A stretch of 64,000 nt of DNA from Atrichornis clamosus (GCA_013400975.1 WBMZ01003276.1:1-64000); one strand, 5' to 3'; shown: positions 1-15,100, counted from the first letter of the stretch. Notes: a model not told the origin generated them from the sequence alone. Made by a program: numbers and translations.

Positions 1-56
1 CGGCGGGAGGTGCGCGCAGGTGGCGCGGGGGCTGTGCGGCGGCGGGGGGATGCGGC
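1..56 (+). other. MBOAT1: MBOAT1 5' UTR, partial
   Basis: This GC-rich leader lies just upstream of the MBOAT1 start; its 5' end is off the window or undetermined. It contains one upstream ATG at 50-52, out of frame with MBOAT1. That ATG has a purine at -3 but C at +4, a moderate context. The MBOAT1 ATG at 57 has G at -3 and G at +4, a strong Kozak context, which supports it as the main start. Confidence 0.7.
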
Positions 57-146
57 ATGGCCGAGTCACCCGGCGCTCCGCACCGCACCACCGGCTCCAC
101 CTTGCTGCACCCGCTGAGCGCCCTGCTGGGCATCCCGCTGGACCAG
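57..146 (+). CDS. MBOAT1: MBOAT1 exon 1 (residues 1-30)
   Basis: This exon encodes the cytosolic or ER-peripheral N-terminus ending in LLGIPLDQ, the signature just before the first membrane segment in MBOAT1. It starts at the ATG in strong Kozak context and ends CAG|GTGAGG in phase 0. The reading frame happens to stay open into intron 1 as far as 563, but the donor is strong and exon 2 continues the family sequence, so the exon ends at 146. Confidence 0.95.
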
Positions 147-3100
147 GTGAGGCTGCGAGCCGCGCCGGGGAGCGGCGGGCCCGGGGCGCATCCCGCGCGT
201 GTCCCGAGCGGGGGCCCCGGGCTGGCAGAGGTGGGACGTCGGTCGCTGTCAAGCCCAAGGGCCTCGGGAGCAGCGCGGAGACACCGCAGTAGCAGCGGGT
301 TTGGGCGGGGGTCGGGTCGAGGCGCGCCGCGCTGCCGGGCGGGAGGGCAGGCTGCTGTCAGCGGGGAAGCCCTACGTTTTTCCCGGCAATGCCTGGCGCT
401 TCTCCTGCTCTCGCAAGTAGTCGTTGCTGGATGCTGCTGGATGCTGTCAGTCGCGGTGCTGGGCTCATTGCGGCAGAGTTTGGAATGCTTCAGGAGCTCG
501 GGTGCTGGCCCACCTTCTGGGAACCGCGTGGGAACGTGTGGGGTGCCCTCTAAGGAACCGTGATGTTCAGGCACTGCTTTTGAGGTTACAGGGCTGTAGA
601 AGGGAGGCTCAAAAGTCACTTCCAGGCTAGTCCAAGTGCCTGATGGAATTGCAAAGTGCTTATATGGAGATAGGCAGAACACACAGAAACACAAATGGTC
701 TTATGGGCGAGCAAGTTTTCACTAAGTCCTTAACAGCATAAAAGATTTTTGGCTGTGGTGGTGTTTTCTAATTATTTATAGTCTCCTAGTTAACTTTACC
801 CCTAACAGACACAAAAACGTTGCTCTCCCCCACCCCCCCACCTTTATTGTCTCTCAAGCCTGCATGCACCTGCTGCCTTCCTGCATTCTTTCAGCGACAA
901 GGAAGTTAGGTCTGGAAGTTTGTGCTGACCAGAAAAAGACTCCACCAAACTACAAGGAGGTTCAGCTCTGCTCTAAGAAACCAGGGCAGCCAGAGCTGTG
1001 CTCGGTAAAACATCAACAGAAGATTGAGATTTATTTGCTTTCTTCTGTTTGCAGAGTGACTGGTGCTATGTGTCATTTTTTACTACTGTTTGCTTTTAAA
1101 GTTGAGTAAGGAATATGCCATTTTATAGCCTAAGTCCCTTCATCTAACCATGTCACTTTTCCCCTTTTTTGACAGAAAACAGGTTTTGGTGCAAGAAAAG
1201 AGATCTGTTGCTCAACACTAGAACAGTTAAACAGTAAAGGTGTATAATTATCTGTAAGCTATTAATCTAGGAGAAGGGACATGAATAGTGATAGCTTCTT
1301 TTTTGATGTATTCCATGCGATGATTGATGAATATGAGAAGACCAAAGGAACCAGGAATAGCAAACGTTTACTGTTCCAGCTTGTTTGCGGTGCCACACCA
1401 TAGGTGCAGTGTTAAGCTGACTCAGTTACCAGACAATGAAGTCTTGACAGACTGCAGTTTTTCTTTCCAAACTTTCAAAAACTTGCCCTTGCATTTGGCC
1501 AAGGTGATACAAAGATGATGCTGTCTGTGGAGAAAATTCTTCTCATGCTCTTCTGGGCCAGAGGATGCTTCACTGCATCTAGATTTGTGCTATGTTTGTC
1601 CCAGCGCCCTGGTCTCGTGGGTGCTGATGGTGGGCACTTCTGTGTTTGGCGATTTGCATCTCAAGCCCACACCAGTAAGCAGGGACCACCTACTCTGGGG
1701 TCAACAGTGTGGCTGGGCTGTGTGAGCGTGCAGGCGTAGGTGCCATTCCTGCAGATGACCTTGCTGATTCCAGAAGCATGGAGCAGTGATGGGCCAGGAG
1801 GAATCCCTGCCTTGCTGGGGTTTGTCACAGAACTGCAGCATAGCCACAATGAAACAGAGCTTTCCTCACCTGAAAATCCTCCCTATTTAATTATCCATGT
1901 GAGATTAGGCTATCAATCATTTAAAAAAATTTTCTGCACTCCTCTTGCCCCACTGCAATGTGCTGCACCATGCCAGGCATCAGGAACTTCTGCTGTCCTG
2001 TAAGAGGAAGTACCCAGATCATGGGTCTCCAAAAAATTGTCCCACCACTGTCCCCTCAAATCACATGAGTATCAACTCTGACCTGCAGTGCTAATGCCCT
2101 CAGAAGCAAAATGAAAACATTTTCACACAGCTCTTCTGCCAGGTGAATTGGTTGCCTTCTTCATGAGAATCAGAGAGGGTTTTTGCTGAGGGGAAAAAGT
2201 TTACTCACTTGCTCCTCTGCACAGAATGGAGCTCTCCATGTGAAAGACAATTTTGCTAGATCCGAATCCCACGTGGAGCAGGAGCTGGTTTTATATGAGT
2301 CCCTTATTGCCATGCTGACAGGCTCTCTGTGCCTTCTGCTCAGTGCCCAGGCTGCTGCAGGGAAAGTGTCTCTGGTTTGCCACTCTCTATGTCTGTGTCA
2401 TCGTGCTCAGCCTGTTGGATAGTGACAGCCCCAATCTCCCTCCTGGCCATGTGGATTGGCAGTTCCCTGTGGCTGGCCCTGAACCTTCAAAAATGCCAGG
2501 AAGTGCCTGGAGAGTGAGAGGCAAAGGTGGAGTTTAGGCCCTCCAGGTCACTATGATATGTGAAAGCCATGTGTGTCCGTCTCTGTGATGAATGCACAGA
2601 GGACTTGTCCCTTCTTTTATAGAGATGGTTTTCCATGAGGACTGTGCTATGAGAGAGATTTCAGTCCATGTAAAAGACCAGAAAAAAAGTTGAGCTGAAG
2701 GTCTGAAAAATGAAAGTTGTAATCGTTGCCCTTTCATCGCAGAGGCAGAAAAGCTGTGGTAATGGTAGTTGGAAAATGTTTTGTCATCTAAGAAGCAACT
2801 GTTGTATCATTCACTATGCGAAGCATGAATGAATATTAAAATATCATTTTTCACATTGGTGGTTTTCTTAATTAAAAAATTGCAACTTAGGTTTAAAAGC
2901 AGTGCAGAATTACAGAGGATGCAGTTCGTATCATGCACCTGGCAGACTGCTCACATTTTGTTTAGCAGACAGTGCACTGCATGAGAACATAGCGGTATTT
3001 TCTGCTTTAGATGCGAAAATAATCCTGATGTCTCAGTATGTATTTGCATGTCTCTTTAATGGATGATTAGTCTTTGAATTTAGCATTGAAATATTATTTT

Positions 3101-6100
3101 TTAAGAAGTGTTATATTTGGTAACAAGATTAATGAGCTTGAAAGAGGATGAAAAGATTCTCTGTCTTCAATTCATTCTCATATGCGAGGAAAGCAGACTT
3201 TGAAGTTTAGCTGACGAGTTCTAAAAATATCTGTCTAGGTCAATGACATACCTTCAGCAGCATTTGGAAAAGAGTTTTGGGGTGTTTTTTATTTCCATAT
3301 CAGATATGTCCCAAATCACTGCTGCTAGAATGTCATCCCTCCAGTTTGCTTATACAGTAACTTTTGGCAAAGTATATACTTCCTTGTTATATATGCCCAG
3401 AATGACCAATTTCGGGATATAGTCCTCTACCATAACTCAGTGAGATATGGGAAGTTAACCATTAAACTTTTAATAGTGTAATTTACATTAACAAAGTGTG
3501 TGTGTGTGTAAAAATATGATCAAGAAATAAATATACTATTTAAATCTATATTAAAAGTAAATTCAATGGCATTGCTTATCCATATGTAGTTTTACTATGC
3601 CTTCTTAAACTCTAGGCCTTTCTAGAAGTAGCTCAAAGGTTCAAAGGGTTAAGACATACAATTAAAAAGTTTCACTTCTCAAGGTTATTTTGTAGTACCC
3701 TTGATATCCCAGGTTACCCGTTGCCTTAGAAGTAACAACCCTAGTGCAAATGGTCAACTGCTGTACAACAAACTTTACATTTTAGGCCTTACCCTGACCT
3801 GTGTCAGACAGTACCAAGGTTGTGGGCTTTGACGGAAATATGTTCAGTTCAAGGAGACTCTCTCAAACAACTATATGAGCATCTTCTCATGTTTATATCA
3901 GAGGGCTTTTAACTTCAGTGTTTTCACTGATGAGGCCAGCCAAGTTTCCCAAGAGAGGAATAAAAATTATGTTCATTTGAACTTAATTTTGGATGCTTTG
4001 GCTGCTGGTGGGAATGACACATTTTTCATTCTAATTAATTTTAATGTATTTTTAATTTTAGTTTGTTAATTGTAGGTCATCTGTATATTTATGTTTTGAC
4101 AGCAGTTTAAATAAAACACTGACTGTGGAGGTACTCCAGGATGTGCCTGTGAATCTTGGGATAGTTGGAGTATTAAGGATGTCTTCCCACCATTCTTTAA
4201 GTTTAAATAACTCTCTGCCCAAAGCATGCTGGTGAACTGGTTTAAAAATGAGAAAGAAGAAAAAATTATATGCATCTTTTTTTCTCTTACAAAAATCAGC
4301 ATGTATTCTGATCCCAAAATCAGGGATGGTTTTGTTAACTTTCACATTTTACAGCTCTTTTGCTGTCTGACATTAGTTTTACTTCTCTGCTTTCTGATTT
4401 GTCTAGTCAGCAGATCTGTTAGTCCCAAGCCTCTTTGCATGACTTTTCTTACCCACTTTTAGGACAGTGTAAAGCCAAGTAAACTAGCTTTCTAGGAACT
4501 CAGCAGATTTTAGGCTGTGAACTTTGAGGATCCTTTAATGGTTGTCACTAGAAGCATTAGAATATGTAATGCTGAGGAAGAAAGGTAATTTGTTACAGAC
4601 TGAAGGGAGACAACTGAAGATGGAAGTTCATTAAAGATTTAAGTGGGGGTAGTATCAGATTTTTAACTGAAAAAAGCTGCTCTAAAGCAACAACTGTCAT
4701 GTTTGGTATGAACTATGCTACATTTCAATGTCCTAATGCCACTCATTTTGCAACTGAAAATTCTACATTTTCATTTTGAATTGCAGCAGTATTTGTCAAA
4801 TTTAGTGCCTCCCTGCCTAACACTCTCAACTACAAAAAAAATAAAGCCTTGTAAATTTTAGTTATTTTAGAAACAGTGAGAAAAAATGAAATTTGAACCC
4901 AACACATTTATAGGGAAATATTTTTACTTTACGTTGCCAAAACCAACTTTAATTTTGATATTTTTTTACTTTTGAGTACCTAGATTTTGTAAAACTCTTG
5001 TCCTTAAAAGAAACCATTAGATTTTTATTATAATGCCATGAAGGACTTGGCACTTGATGTAAAAAACAGAGGCATAATCTTACTGACTCTGTTTTGGGTC
5101 CCCAGTTAAACAGGTGCCTGTGAACAGGGCAGTTTTCTAGCGCATTTAGAGCAAATCCACTCTCTTAACTTGCTGCAGCCACTTGTGCAAGGCCCAGGAT
5201 TCTATCTCTTCCTGAGACAGTCCTAAGAGAGAGGTATAGTACTTTCCAAAGATGAAGGCCATCTCCAAAGCATTTCTTTCTGCTCAGGTTAGCTGTCACT
5301 AGCAATTGCAATAATACGCATTCTCCTCTGCTTTGGAAACGTGTACTGCCTATTTCAATGTGTTCTCACTCGGTTTGGCACTGTTGTCTTGAACCCTATG
5401 GCTGATGTCTTGATACCAAGAGTGTAAATATTTCCACATCCCTCATGCCTTGAAAACAAAGTCTGTCCTAGTAAGTTTTTAATCTGGCAAGGGACAAAAG
5501 TGCAACTGGAATCAGCTGCTTGCAATTTTCCCTCTGTTAAGTACTTTCCTTCTCATTTGTGTTAAACAAGATCTGGAAAAATAAACGTTGAAGGGCTGCA
5601 TGACGTTTCCTGAAACCTTCTCTGCACATTAATCACACCAGCACTGATTTAGTGGTGCTCTGTAGCTATTTTGAGAAAATCTAAAGTAGTGGTGAAGACC
5701 CTTGGGCTCCAGCCTAGGGGTGTAGGCACTTGAGCACAGAGCTGGCTCTGTGTTCAGGGGAGTCCCTGATGCTTAGGGATTTGCTGTGCATTTGCCAGCC
5801 TGGCACAGTATTTAATACCCTGGCTGCTCCTTGGCTCCTGTTGCAGTTCACAAGGACGGGCAGTGCTGGAGGCAGGCTTGCCAAGCTGCAAGTGGTGCTG
5901 CTGCTCCCTGGGCAGGGGAGGCTGCAGCACTGGACTTGGCATTACTGCAGGAATCAAACTTTTTGTACTCGTCCAAAACCAAGAAAAAGTCTGATGTCGA
6001 TGGGCCATGTTTCTCTTTAGAGTGAAAAAAATCCTTCTGTGTGTGACCTAATAGGTACAGGTAGACTTGGGGGTACCAGACCTCCTCCTGGATACTTGGG

Positions 6101-9100
6101 TAGTCTAGTGGGGGTGATTAAGGAGAGCTTCCAGAAACTCAGGCTTGCTCTTAAAAGTACAGCCTGATGCAAAAAAATTTCTAGTGTCATTTTCTAATAG
6201 CGTTGAGAGTATTTCTGTTAATATGTAGTTTGGGTCAGGAGTGTGCTTTGGGAAGGAATCCCTTGACTGTCCCCGCTTGGTGCACTTTGGGCATGAAGTG
6301 GCCCTGGAGCATCTACACAGGGTTGCTGTCTGAGAATGTGAAGCCAAAGGATGCGCCCCAGGAACCTGCAGAGCTGCAGCTGTTGCGGGGCACACAGCAC
6401 TCGAGTTCAGCTCCTCTGAAATGAGACCCTCCAGACAACGAGTCACAGGAATAAAGATCCTCACCCCCAGCTCTTTTGCTCTTCAGACCCCTTTCTGCTG
6501 CACCACAGCACTTGCTAAGATGGGCATAGTGGAATTCTCTGACCTTCATCTGGCAGTTTCTTCAGAGTGCAGCACTGGTCAGGCTTGTTTGGTCACTTCT
6601 GAATAGGTGGAATCCAGCCCGTTCTGCACAGGGCTCAGCCAGGTCAGCCAGTCCTGCCTCTGCCAATGGAGAGAGCCGCACATGGAGGAAAACAGCAAAG
6701 GGAAACCTTTTGGGTGGTCCTTGCCAGAGCAAGATTGCATCGCTCTCCCTTCTTATGATCTTGATTGGAAATGTTTATTTTCACCAGTCCTTTTTTCTCT
6801 CAGCTTAAAGCATTTTAAACAGCTTCTGCAAAATCACAGGTGAGCACAGAAGCAAAAACAAAAGCACAAGTAGTAGTTTCTGACGTAAATGGTTTTTTAG
6901 GAGTTTTTTTGCAGGGGGTCTATTTACAGTATGTTTCATCCTTGATGTAGGTGAGTGGAAATATTTTGTCCTCTGTGTTTTGGTCTTCCCTCATGATAAG
7001 AAAATTCCAGACTTTAAAAAAATAATAATGTGAGTAAGAAACCCTTGTAAACGTATTTTTGAATCCAATATGTTGAAACATTAAAAAATTTCCAAAGGAT
7101 TTGTTCTGAGTCATTCCTCTAAGTGTTAGTAAAATACCTGAATGAATGATAATTTTTAAAACCAAAATTCTCGGTATTAACTAGACAGCTTTACCAGCCT
7201 GGATTTACTTTTCTTTTCTTCCTTAACAGGAAATGGTAGGTGTTGTTCTGAAAACTGTTAAGAAAGTTAGTCAGTCTGTAGCATGGGTGTGTTTTCATGC
7301 TGTCTGGTCTTAGGCAAAACAAATGCTAAATATTAGAACAATTCTTCATTTCCCTCTTTCTGGATGCTTTGTCCACGTGAGATTTGAGCACTCTCAACAT
7401 TTGCCTGGTGTTCCTGGTGACTGAGTGGCTGGATAATGGGAGTTTTGCCTGAGCCCTCACGTGACACTGCAGTGTAGTGGGTGGGATGCTGTCTCAAAGC
7501 ATGTGAGCTGCCTATCTAGATGACTTATGCAAAAGGCAAATAGACATGAGTGTGTGTATCTGTCTGGTAAGTCCCAGACAAAAACCTGGCAGCCCTATGG
7601 AACAGCAGGTTTAAAATTTTTGATCAGTGTGAGATTATATCCTGTGGTCTTCAAGTTCAGTGAGTGTGTCAGGCTGGGGAAGTCTGGGATGGAAAAAGGA
7701 GATAAGAGAATACTCCTTAAAATAATTTCTTTGGATTATGTGCAGAATACTAGAAAAACTAAATAACAATTTCAGGCCAAGAAAGAAGCTTCAGCTGCTG
7801 ACTGTGATGAACTGGGTGAGTGTTTGCTGCTTCTATAGGCCCCGGTCTTGTGACAAAAGCTCTAATTGGACTGGACAAATTTCTTTGTTTGTAGTTTCTT
7901 GTTGAAGTGCAATTTGGCCCTGGTATGCAGATAGGGCAGGAATGGGGAAGGCAAAAGCCAAGACAGTTGAGGACCCCCCATTTCAACATTTCTTGAATAC
8001 CTTCTATGCTTGTTTTCATGCTCATGTATTTGTTTTAAGTAAACCTTTTTAAAGACTAGTCTTTTTCTGAGTATAAAAGTTTTAATTTTTAACTCTCACA
8101 TCTAGCTTAAATGACATTATAAACTGGTGAAAGTCGTTTTCTTCCTGTTACCAGTGCAAGGGAGTGTTAAAGAGAGTACAGTATTGACTTTGTTTATCTC
8201 ATGTGCACACATACGGAGGGCAGGTTCAAATACCTGACTCCTATGGTTTGTATTAAGTATTTATACCAGCAAATTCCAGCTGATAGATCAATAATTTATC
8301 TATTTTAGAGAGTTTTAGAATTACTTTGTTCACTCACAAGTGGAGTTTAAGTAGTCTGACATTTACACTTCCTATGTGTCAGGGTTTCTCAGGATGTTTT
8401 GCCAGCTATGCTCTATTGAAAACAAAGTGTAGACAAATGGTTTGGAGACAGCAACTGAGAAGTTAAAGTTCATTTTTTTGAATTGAATTCAGTTTTTAAT
8501 GGTAGCGTTAGGCATCCATAGTGAGTTGTAGGCACTGTTAGCACCCAGAGCCGTTTATGCCTTTGTATGTTTGTGTTCATGTTAATTCTCTTGAGGCAAA
8601 AAATTGCGGTCTGTTGTTGCCACAGCAACAATAACACTGCACTCAGAGTATGGGTGGGTTTTCCCTACATTATACAAGTGTGTTGGAAGTGTAGGCATAT
8701 TGCTGTGAGACTCTGTGAAGTATGATAGACTCTTGAGAGAGGAAACGTTTGTGGTTTTTTATTCAGATAATGTAATTTTAATTTTGTGTTATCTTTATTA
8801 CTACTTCTCTGCTAGGGTGCTGCTCCCTAATTTGCAAACGTAACATCACAGAGAGGAAAATGGGCTCAGCAGTTTGGAAAAAGAAAGTTTCAGGGATGTT
8901 CTCCTGATGCTAATCAGTAAATAAAATGAGGATTAGAACAAAGAATGGTCCAGGGCAGAGGGAAATGGGTAACATAATGATATTTGTTTTGTTGCATTGT
9001 AGTTGCTTTTGTCAATTGAAAGATGATTGTAGTGGTTCTTTACCATGAAACCAGAATGAAAATATGAACTAGATAAAAGAGAAAAATATTATAGGGTAAG

Positions 9101-12100
9101 CTTACTTTCTTAAGCATGCTAAAGCAAAGTGAAGGAACTGAGGGGTTTGCGTTAGAAATGCGACTTTTAAGAGGGATCATGGTGAAAGTATATATGAGCA
9201 GAATAAAAGAAATAGATCTAGGCCTTAGAGAAGAGACTTCTTCCCTTCTGTCTCATGTGTTTCTTCACATGCAGAGAAAATCGTGATAACCTGTTGAAAG
9301 CCTCAGATTCAACAGTGATTAAAATTAAGGTCTTTTTCACACAGTCCAGACCTGGCTGCGAAAACCCTTTCAACAGGAGGCTGCTAAAGCCAAGAGCTTG
9401 GCCAGAGCCAGTGTGGTCTTGGATGTTTATATGAAAAGCATGAGTTTCTGGGATAAGGTTAACTTAAAAGAAGAAACTTTTGGAACTACTTGTTCTTTTT
9501 CTGGCTCCTGCCAGGGCCTGTCCCCTCTGGAGGCACTGGTTTCTGTCAGCTCTGCCTCTGGTGTTGCTGATGCCTTTAGGATCCCGAATTGCTGCTGGCA
9601 GTCCCAAGCATGGCTACTTCCATTATGGTTGGGTGGGTCTGCTAGAGGCATCATCTCCTCCCAGAGCTTGACTCGATGCTGGATTTATCACTTGAGTTTC
9701 TTCACATGGTGATACAGCAGGATGCACCAGATCTCTGTAGGGAAGACCAGCCAACACCCAGGAGAGGTCACTTCTCCAACATCCCACTTTCAGGCAGCCC
9801 CAGCTGCAGCTGTCCTTCTATTTATTAGTTTATATAAAAAATAACTGACTCCTTATATGATTTGCAATATATTTCCCTATTGGGTTATCCTCTTACTTTT
9901 CTGATTTTTAACTGCTGGGGAATTTTTGTCCATATGCTGAGCACTTTCCCTCTATTCAGTTCATGCTGTGTATCTTAAATGCTGTATTTTGGTGTTTTCG
10001 TTATCTGCATATTTGAAGAGAGTTTGCCAGAGGTGTCTGGTGAAGTCTGCCTTCATCCTTTGATAGGGTTCTGACATCCTGATCAATAGCCTGTTGTCCA
10101 TCTGTTTATCAGTCATACATATTTATATGCTCCCTTACCTCAGCTGCCTAGATATCTCAGGCTTGCTGGGTTTTTTTGGCCTAGATAGAGTTGAGTTCAG
10201 GTTTAAATGATAATCAGGAGAAAATGGATTCTGTGTCTGCCTTCTCATTTTCCTTTTCCTCTGACACTTCAGCTTTTGAACATAGTCACTAATAAGGGTG
10301 ATGTACCCATCCAGTTTAGAAGACCCTAAATGGCAAGTGTGCTTGGAGAATTTCTGCCTATGAGATGGTGGCCTCATTTATTTGCTGGCAGGTGGAACTG
10401 CGGGCTTGTGCCCTGGAGAGGCTTGAGGCAGTTATTGGGGACTCAGGCCGCTGGTCATCTGCTTCCAGGTCTCCTCTCCCTTGTCCTGTATAAAGTATGT
10501 GCTGCTCATTGCTCAGGTGCCTTCCAGCATCAGAGAAACTGAAATGCCACCCTAATCTGAATCTGCACTTTAATGTTACAGTAACAGTGGGGAAAACTCC
10601 ACGTGCATTTTGAGATAGCAAAGTTTGCTAAAAAACAAACATGAAATGCTTTCTCAAAGTGCTTCTGAGACATCCAGATGTTACTGGAATAAAACCTTGT
10701 AGGGCAGAGGTGGAAATACATTTTGTAAGTCAGCTGGGCAGATCATGCAATGTCCTAGTTCTTCTAAAGCATGTTTTTTTAGGCTTTATGTGTAAAGGAC
10801 TTGTTTGAAAGGGAACTTACAATTGTTTATGCAACTTAAAGGATTGTTGAATTTTTTTACCCTGGCTAAGTTTGAATTCTTAGGGTATTTTGAGAAGAGT
10901 TCACTCAGAGCTTTTGGAATTTTATTGTTGTACTTTGTTTCTTAAATAATAAGTTGCTTGTCACTGCATAGTAGGAGCATGACTGAAATAATTTTAAAAT
11001 GTAAGAACATTCTTTTTTTTTTTTCCTAACTGTTGAAGAGGTAAAAATGAGGCTTATTCCTGTTGCCTTATAAAAGCAAGTTTCGTTTCTTCTATTGCTG
11101 ACTCATAAGCATGGCAAGAATAAAAAAAATACTGTGATTAAGCAATATAAATGTGAGTGAGTTTTTTCCTCCTGATATTGCAGTTATCTTTGGAAAATAT
11201 CAGTGTTATAACTCAAGTTCTGCTCTGCTACATGCAAATAGAACTATGTAACCCCAGTGGGGGGCATATGTAAAGAAGGCTTTAATGTGGCAAGGAAATT
11301 AAATCTTTTTTCCAAAATGTGGTATAGTACAAATAAAATTAATATATAGCAAAAGGCAAGTATCTCTTTTTTTTGTTTGTTTGTTTGCATTTCTTTATTC
11401 ACCAACTGACGCTTGTTCATGCTGTGTGTTTTTCTGTTAGGTTTTGTTTTGATTTGGTTGCTAAGTTTGAAAACTAGGAAATGTAGGGTTTTTTTAGTTT
11501 TTTTGGTTTTTTTTAATTTGAGGGGACAACCCCTGAAATTCCTTCAGAGCATGACTTTTTTGGAAGGTACTGATGATTTCCCGATATGTTAGCTTAGTGG
11601 TGGTTGAGATGTTTGACTTGTGCCAAGTCCTGAGCACTTGTCATCTCCAAGTTACTTGTTTTCAATAGTGTCTGAAGTTGAGTGCCTAAAATTAGACATG
11701 CTCCAAAGTTCAGCTTCCAGAGATATTTGCTGTAGATGTAAGGTGCTTGTAACAGGCATAACTAAACAGCTGTGGGTGGCTATGTTCTTGTCTTTTTGCA
11801 TGGTTCATGGTCCAAAATAAAGGATCATGAAGCAAGTATGCTGCAAATTCTGAGCAGAAATTAGGAAGGATTAAAAAAGCCACAACAGGATATTGTCACT
11901 GTACACGTTTTATTGGTGGCTTCTCTTCCTGCCACGGTTCTGAAGGGATTAAAAATAAGCTGACATGAATGAAGGTTAGATAACGTGTCATAAATCAAAA
12001 AACATAGAGGAATAATTTTACTTTTAAACTGTAGAACAATAGGAAGGAGCAGTATTTTATGGCTGTGAAATGTCATGGTTGTGAAAGCGAGTTTCTGGTG

Positions 12101-15100
12101 CTGGCAGTTAACAGAGGTTTGCTGATTCTACGTGGTCACTGTTACAGCAAAGGAATGAAACAGAGATAATTGTGCTTGAATTGAAAAAAAAAAAAGGCAC
12201 ATAGCTCTTTGGAAATAGGCTAAAAATGAAGAAAATACCTATCTAGAAAATCTGCTGGACAGCAGAATCAAGTGCCTTGGTGGAAATGGGTGAGTCTGCA
12301 AGCTGCTGGAGAATATAATATTTTCATTGTTTTTGGAAGCAAAAAGAGTGAGCTTTACTATCTCTTATGTTTGCAAATATAATTGTCAAAATATAAACTG
12401 ATTTTCCCAGTCAATTAAATGGTTCTGATTAAAATTTGGTACTGAAAAATGTAGTTGTGCATATATTTCCTGCTCTTGTGCCATGCTTTTTTTTCTTTCC
12501 ATGTGAAAAACCTCCCGATTGTGCATCTACGCATGATGAGCTGACTGAAAATTAACTAAAGAAAAAAAAATTCTCAACAGATTCACTGCACATTTTCCCT
12601 GGCCCTTACTGATGGCTTCCCAAAATTTTTGTATGTCCTCTTCTGCCTGTGAAAGGTAGCTGGGAGTATTTTCTCTACCCTTTTCAACAAATTCTGTTGA
12701 GTGCATTATTGGAAAGGGTATGGTTGCCCTTTATTTTGATAGGTTGCAGCATGAGAGAGCAACACAGATCTTCACCTTTCCATGTTGATGTATAACATAA
12801 AATTGTGTTTTTAAGCTTATCTGAAAGCATTTTCTTTGTTTTTCACTACATCTGCAAGTGCTATTACTGTGTATTTCGGAGTTACAAAAGTGCTTAGGTG
12901 AGGAAGAGGACAGGAAGAACTGAGGTTTGTAGCACCTGCTGGGGGAAGCAGGAAACTGAGTGTGTTTGACTACACCCATTGTGTGGGAGCATTTTTACCC
13001 TAAAACTCTTCCACACATATCTAGCAGTAGATATACTAGTTTGTTTTTCTCCTCACTGGCACTTTTGTTTTGGTTTGGTTTTAGTTTTTGGTGGGTTTTT
13101 TTGTTTGTTTGGTTTGGTGGTTTTTTTCCCAGTTCTGTTTCAGGCACTTGAAGTGGGCTTCTTTTATTGCAGAATACCAGCTTCTGGAATATGATGCCAT
13201 TTTATGGTGTCTTTAGGTGTTAAACCAAAATATGGAGCATGAGAAACTGTGGGTCATTTTTGAATACTTCTTTTCTTACAACTAAATGAAGTCGAGTTTC
13301 ACAATCCAGATATTTCTTTTTGCTTCTTGTAAAGTTAATGCATGTAGTATAAATACTATTAATCTTTATAAATCTGCAGTGTACATTTCTACATTTAAAC
13401 TTACTCATCTAGATAACTTTTATAGTAGCAGTACCTGTTTTAGGCTTGTGTTTTAGGATTTGATGAATAGCAACCTAGAATTGCCTTTTGTCCCCATTTA
13501 AATTAAAATAAATTCAGATGGACTAGCTCAGGTATTGAGATGAGTGGTAGGACAGATAAAATCTACCCTTTCCTCTAGCAAAGTCTGTGCATAAATTTTT
13601 TAAGCTTATCCTAATATGCTAATTTTTACAGAGCCCTTGTTTTAAGTTACTATGAGCATGACTGAGCATTTAAATACAGGATGTTCCAGATTTTCTGTGT
13701 GTAAGGGCCTAATAAAGTATTACATAATACCATTGCAATGTCTGAAAAGTTTTGTCTTTGATCAAGCCACTAATTCCAAGGATAATGTGCCTAAATTTAG
13801 CACAGTGCTGACAGTTCCTACGCTGGGGGAAAAAAAGGCTAACTTTCTTTCGGCTTAGAATAACTTGTGGAGTTGGCACTTCTTTCCCTTTACTGGTATT
13901 TGTTTCTTTCTGTTGTGTGCACTTACTGGGGTATCATGGGGATAATGTGAACAAAACTGCTCTGTTTGTATTGGTTTGTATTTTTAAAGACCACTGACAT
14001 TTTTCTATAGAAAAGGAACTGAAAATAGAATTGCACAGACATTGCAACAGCAAGAATGGGGCAAGTTATTTTAGATGTGTCAGTTCCCATTCTAGTGACG
14101 GATTGCACTATAAGCCTGCTGTTTTATTTTTAAATTGATGAATATATGCAGGCTCAAGACTTTCATCTGGCCTGAAAGTTGAGCATGTTTCTGAATTGGG
14201 ACTTTAGAAGCACTGCTATAAGGATCCTGCCATTCCTATGTTCATGCAACTGTCATTGGTATTTGGGGAAGATAATTTACATTGAAGCCTCAGAAGGACA
14301 TGGTAGCATGGTGGTTGGGTACACAAACATTTTATTCTTTCTTTGTGTTTCAAATAAATCAACTATGTACTTACCAGTTACATAAAGTGAAGGAGTGCTT
14401 GACTTGTGCTGTGTTCTAAGTTTTTAAAAACTAAACCTTTAAATGTGGGAGGAAAAAAATCAGGTCTGTGTTGTTGCTATTCTTAGTGTTGCTACTTTGA
14501 AGTTATTTACTAAAGAATGCAAATGCAGGAACTGGACTGAAATCTCTGGAGCAGTTAGTGCTTGAGGTGAACTCGAGCTATATCATGTCTGTTGAGACCT
14601 ACCTTGGTCCTGCTTCCTTTTCGTTGCTGACCCATTGTCTGTGGTGGATGAGGGGGTGCAAGTGTTGTAGAGTGGGGGCTCAGCAATGCTCTTGAGAGGT
14701 GGTGTGAAAATAACTGTTTGGGATTTGGGGCACTCATCAGATCTGAAAAGACCAGTTGGGGACAATATCTATTACCCTGGAACTCACTTGTGAGAAAAAG
14801 GTGGGGAAGTGGTGTATTTAATGAATATGAAACTTAAGGATCCAAGCTCCAGACAGGTGCCTGAACCCTGCAGGTGGCTAAGAAAGGAGTGGGGGAAACG
14901 GTGTTGTGGTGTCCCCACTCTGGGAAGTTCCTAGAGTTCCAGGGACTTTCAGAGAAGGCTTTGCAGGCACTCAAGTGTCTGCTTGGTTGTATTTTATCTC
15001 CTGGAGTTGTTGTCTTCCTTGCTTCTGTTAATTTTCACATCAGCATCTCTCTCCTAACTTTACATACGCTTAAATGGTGTCTCCTGGGTGCACCTGTGAG

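Larger units (their letters stand above)
1..350. promoter_or_regulatory. MBOAT1: CpG island over MBOAT1 exon 1
   Basis: The first 350 or so bases are strongly GC-rich with many CpG dinucleotides, in contrast to the AT-leaning sequence that follows. This is the usual mark of a housekeeping-type vertebrate promoter and first exon. The island is cut by the window edge, so the core promoter and transcription start are not visible. No TATA box can be assigned. Confidence 0.8.

Noticed and set aside
3496..3509. GT repeat as a Z-DNA-forming element
   Set aside because: Only seven units, too short for a meaningful claim.
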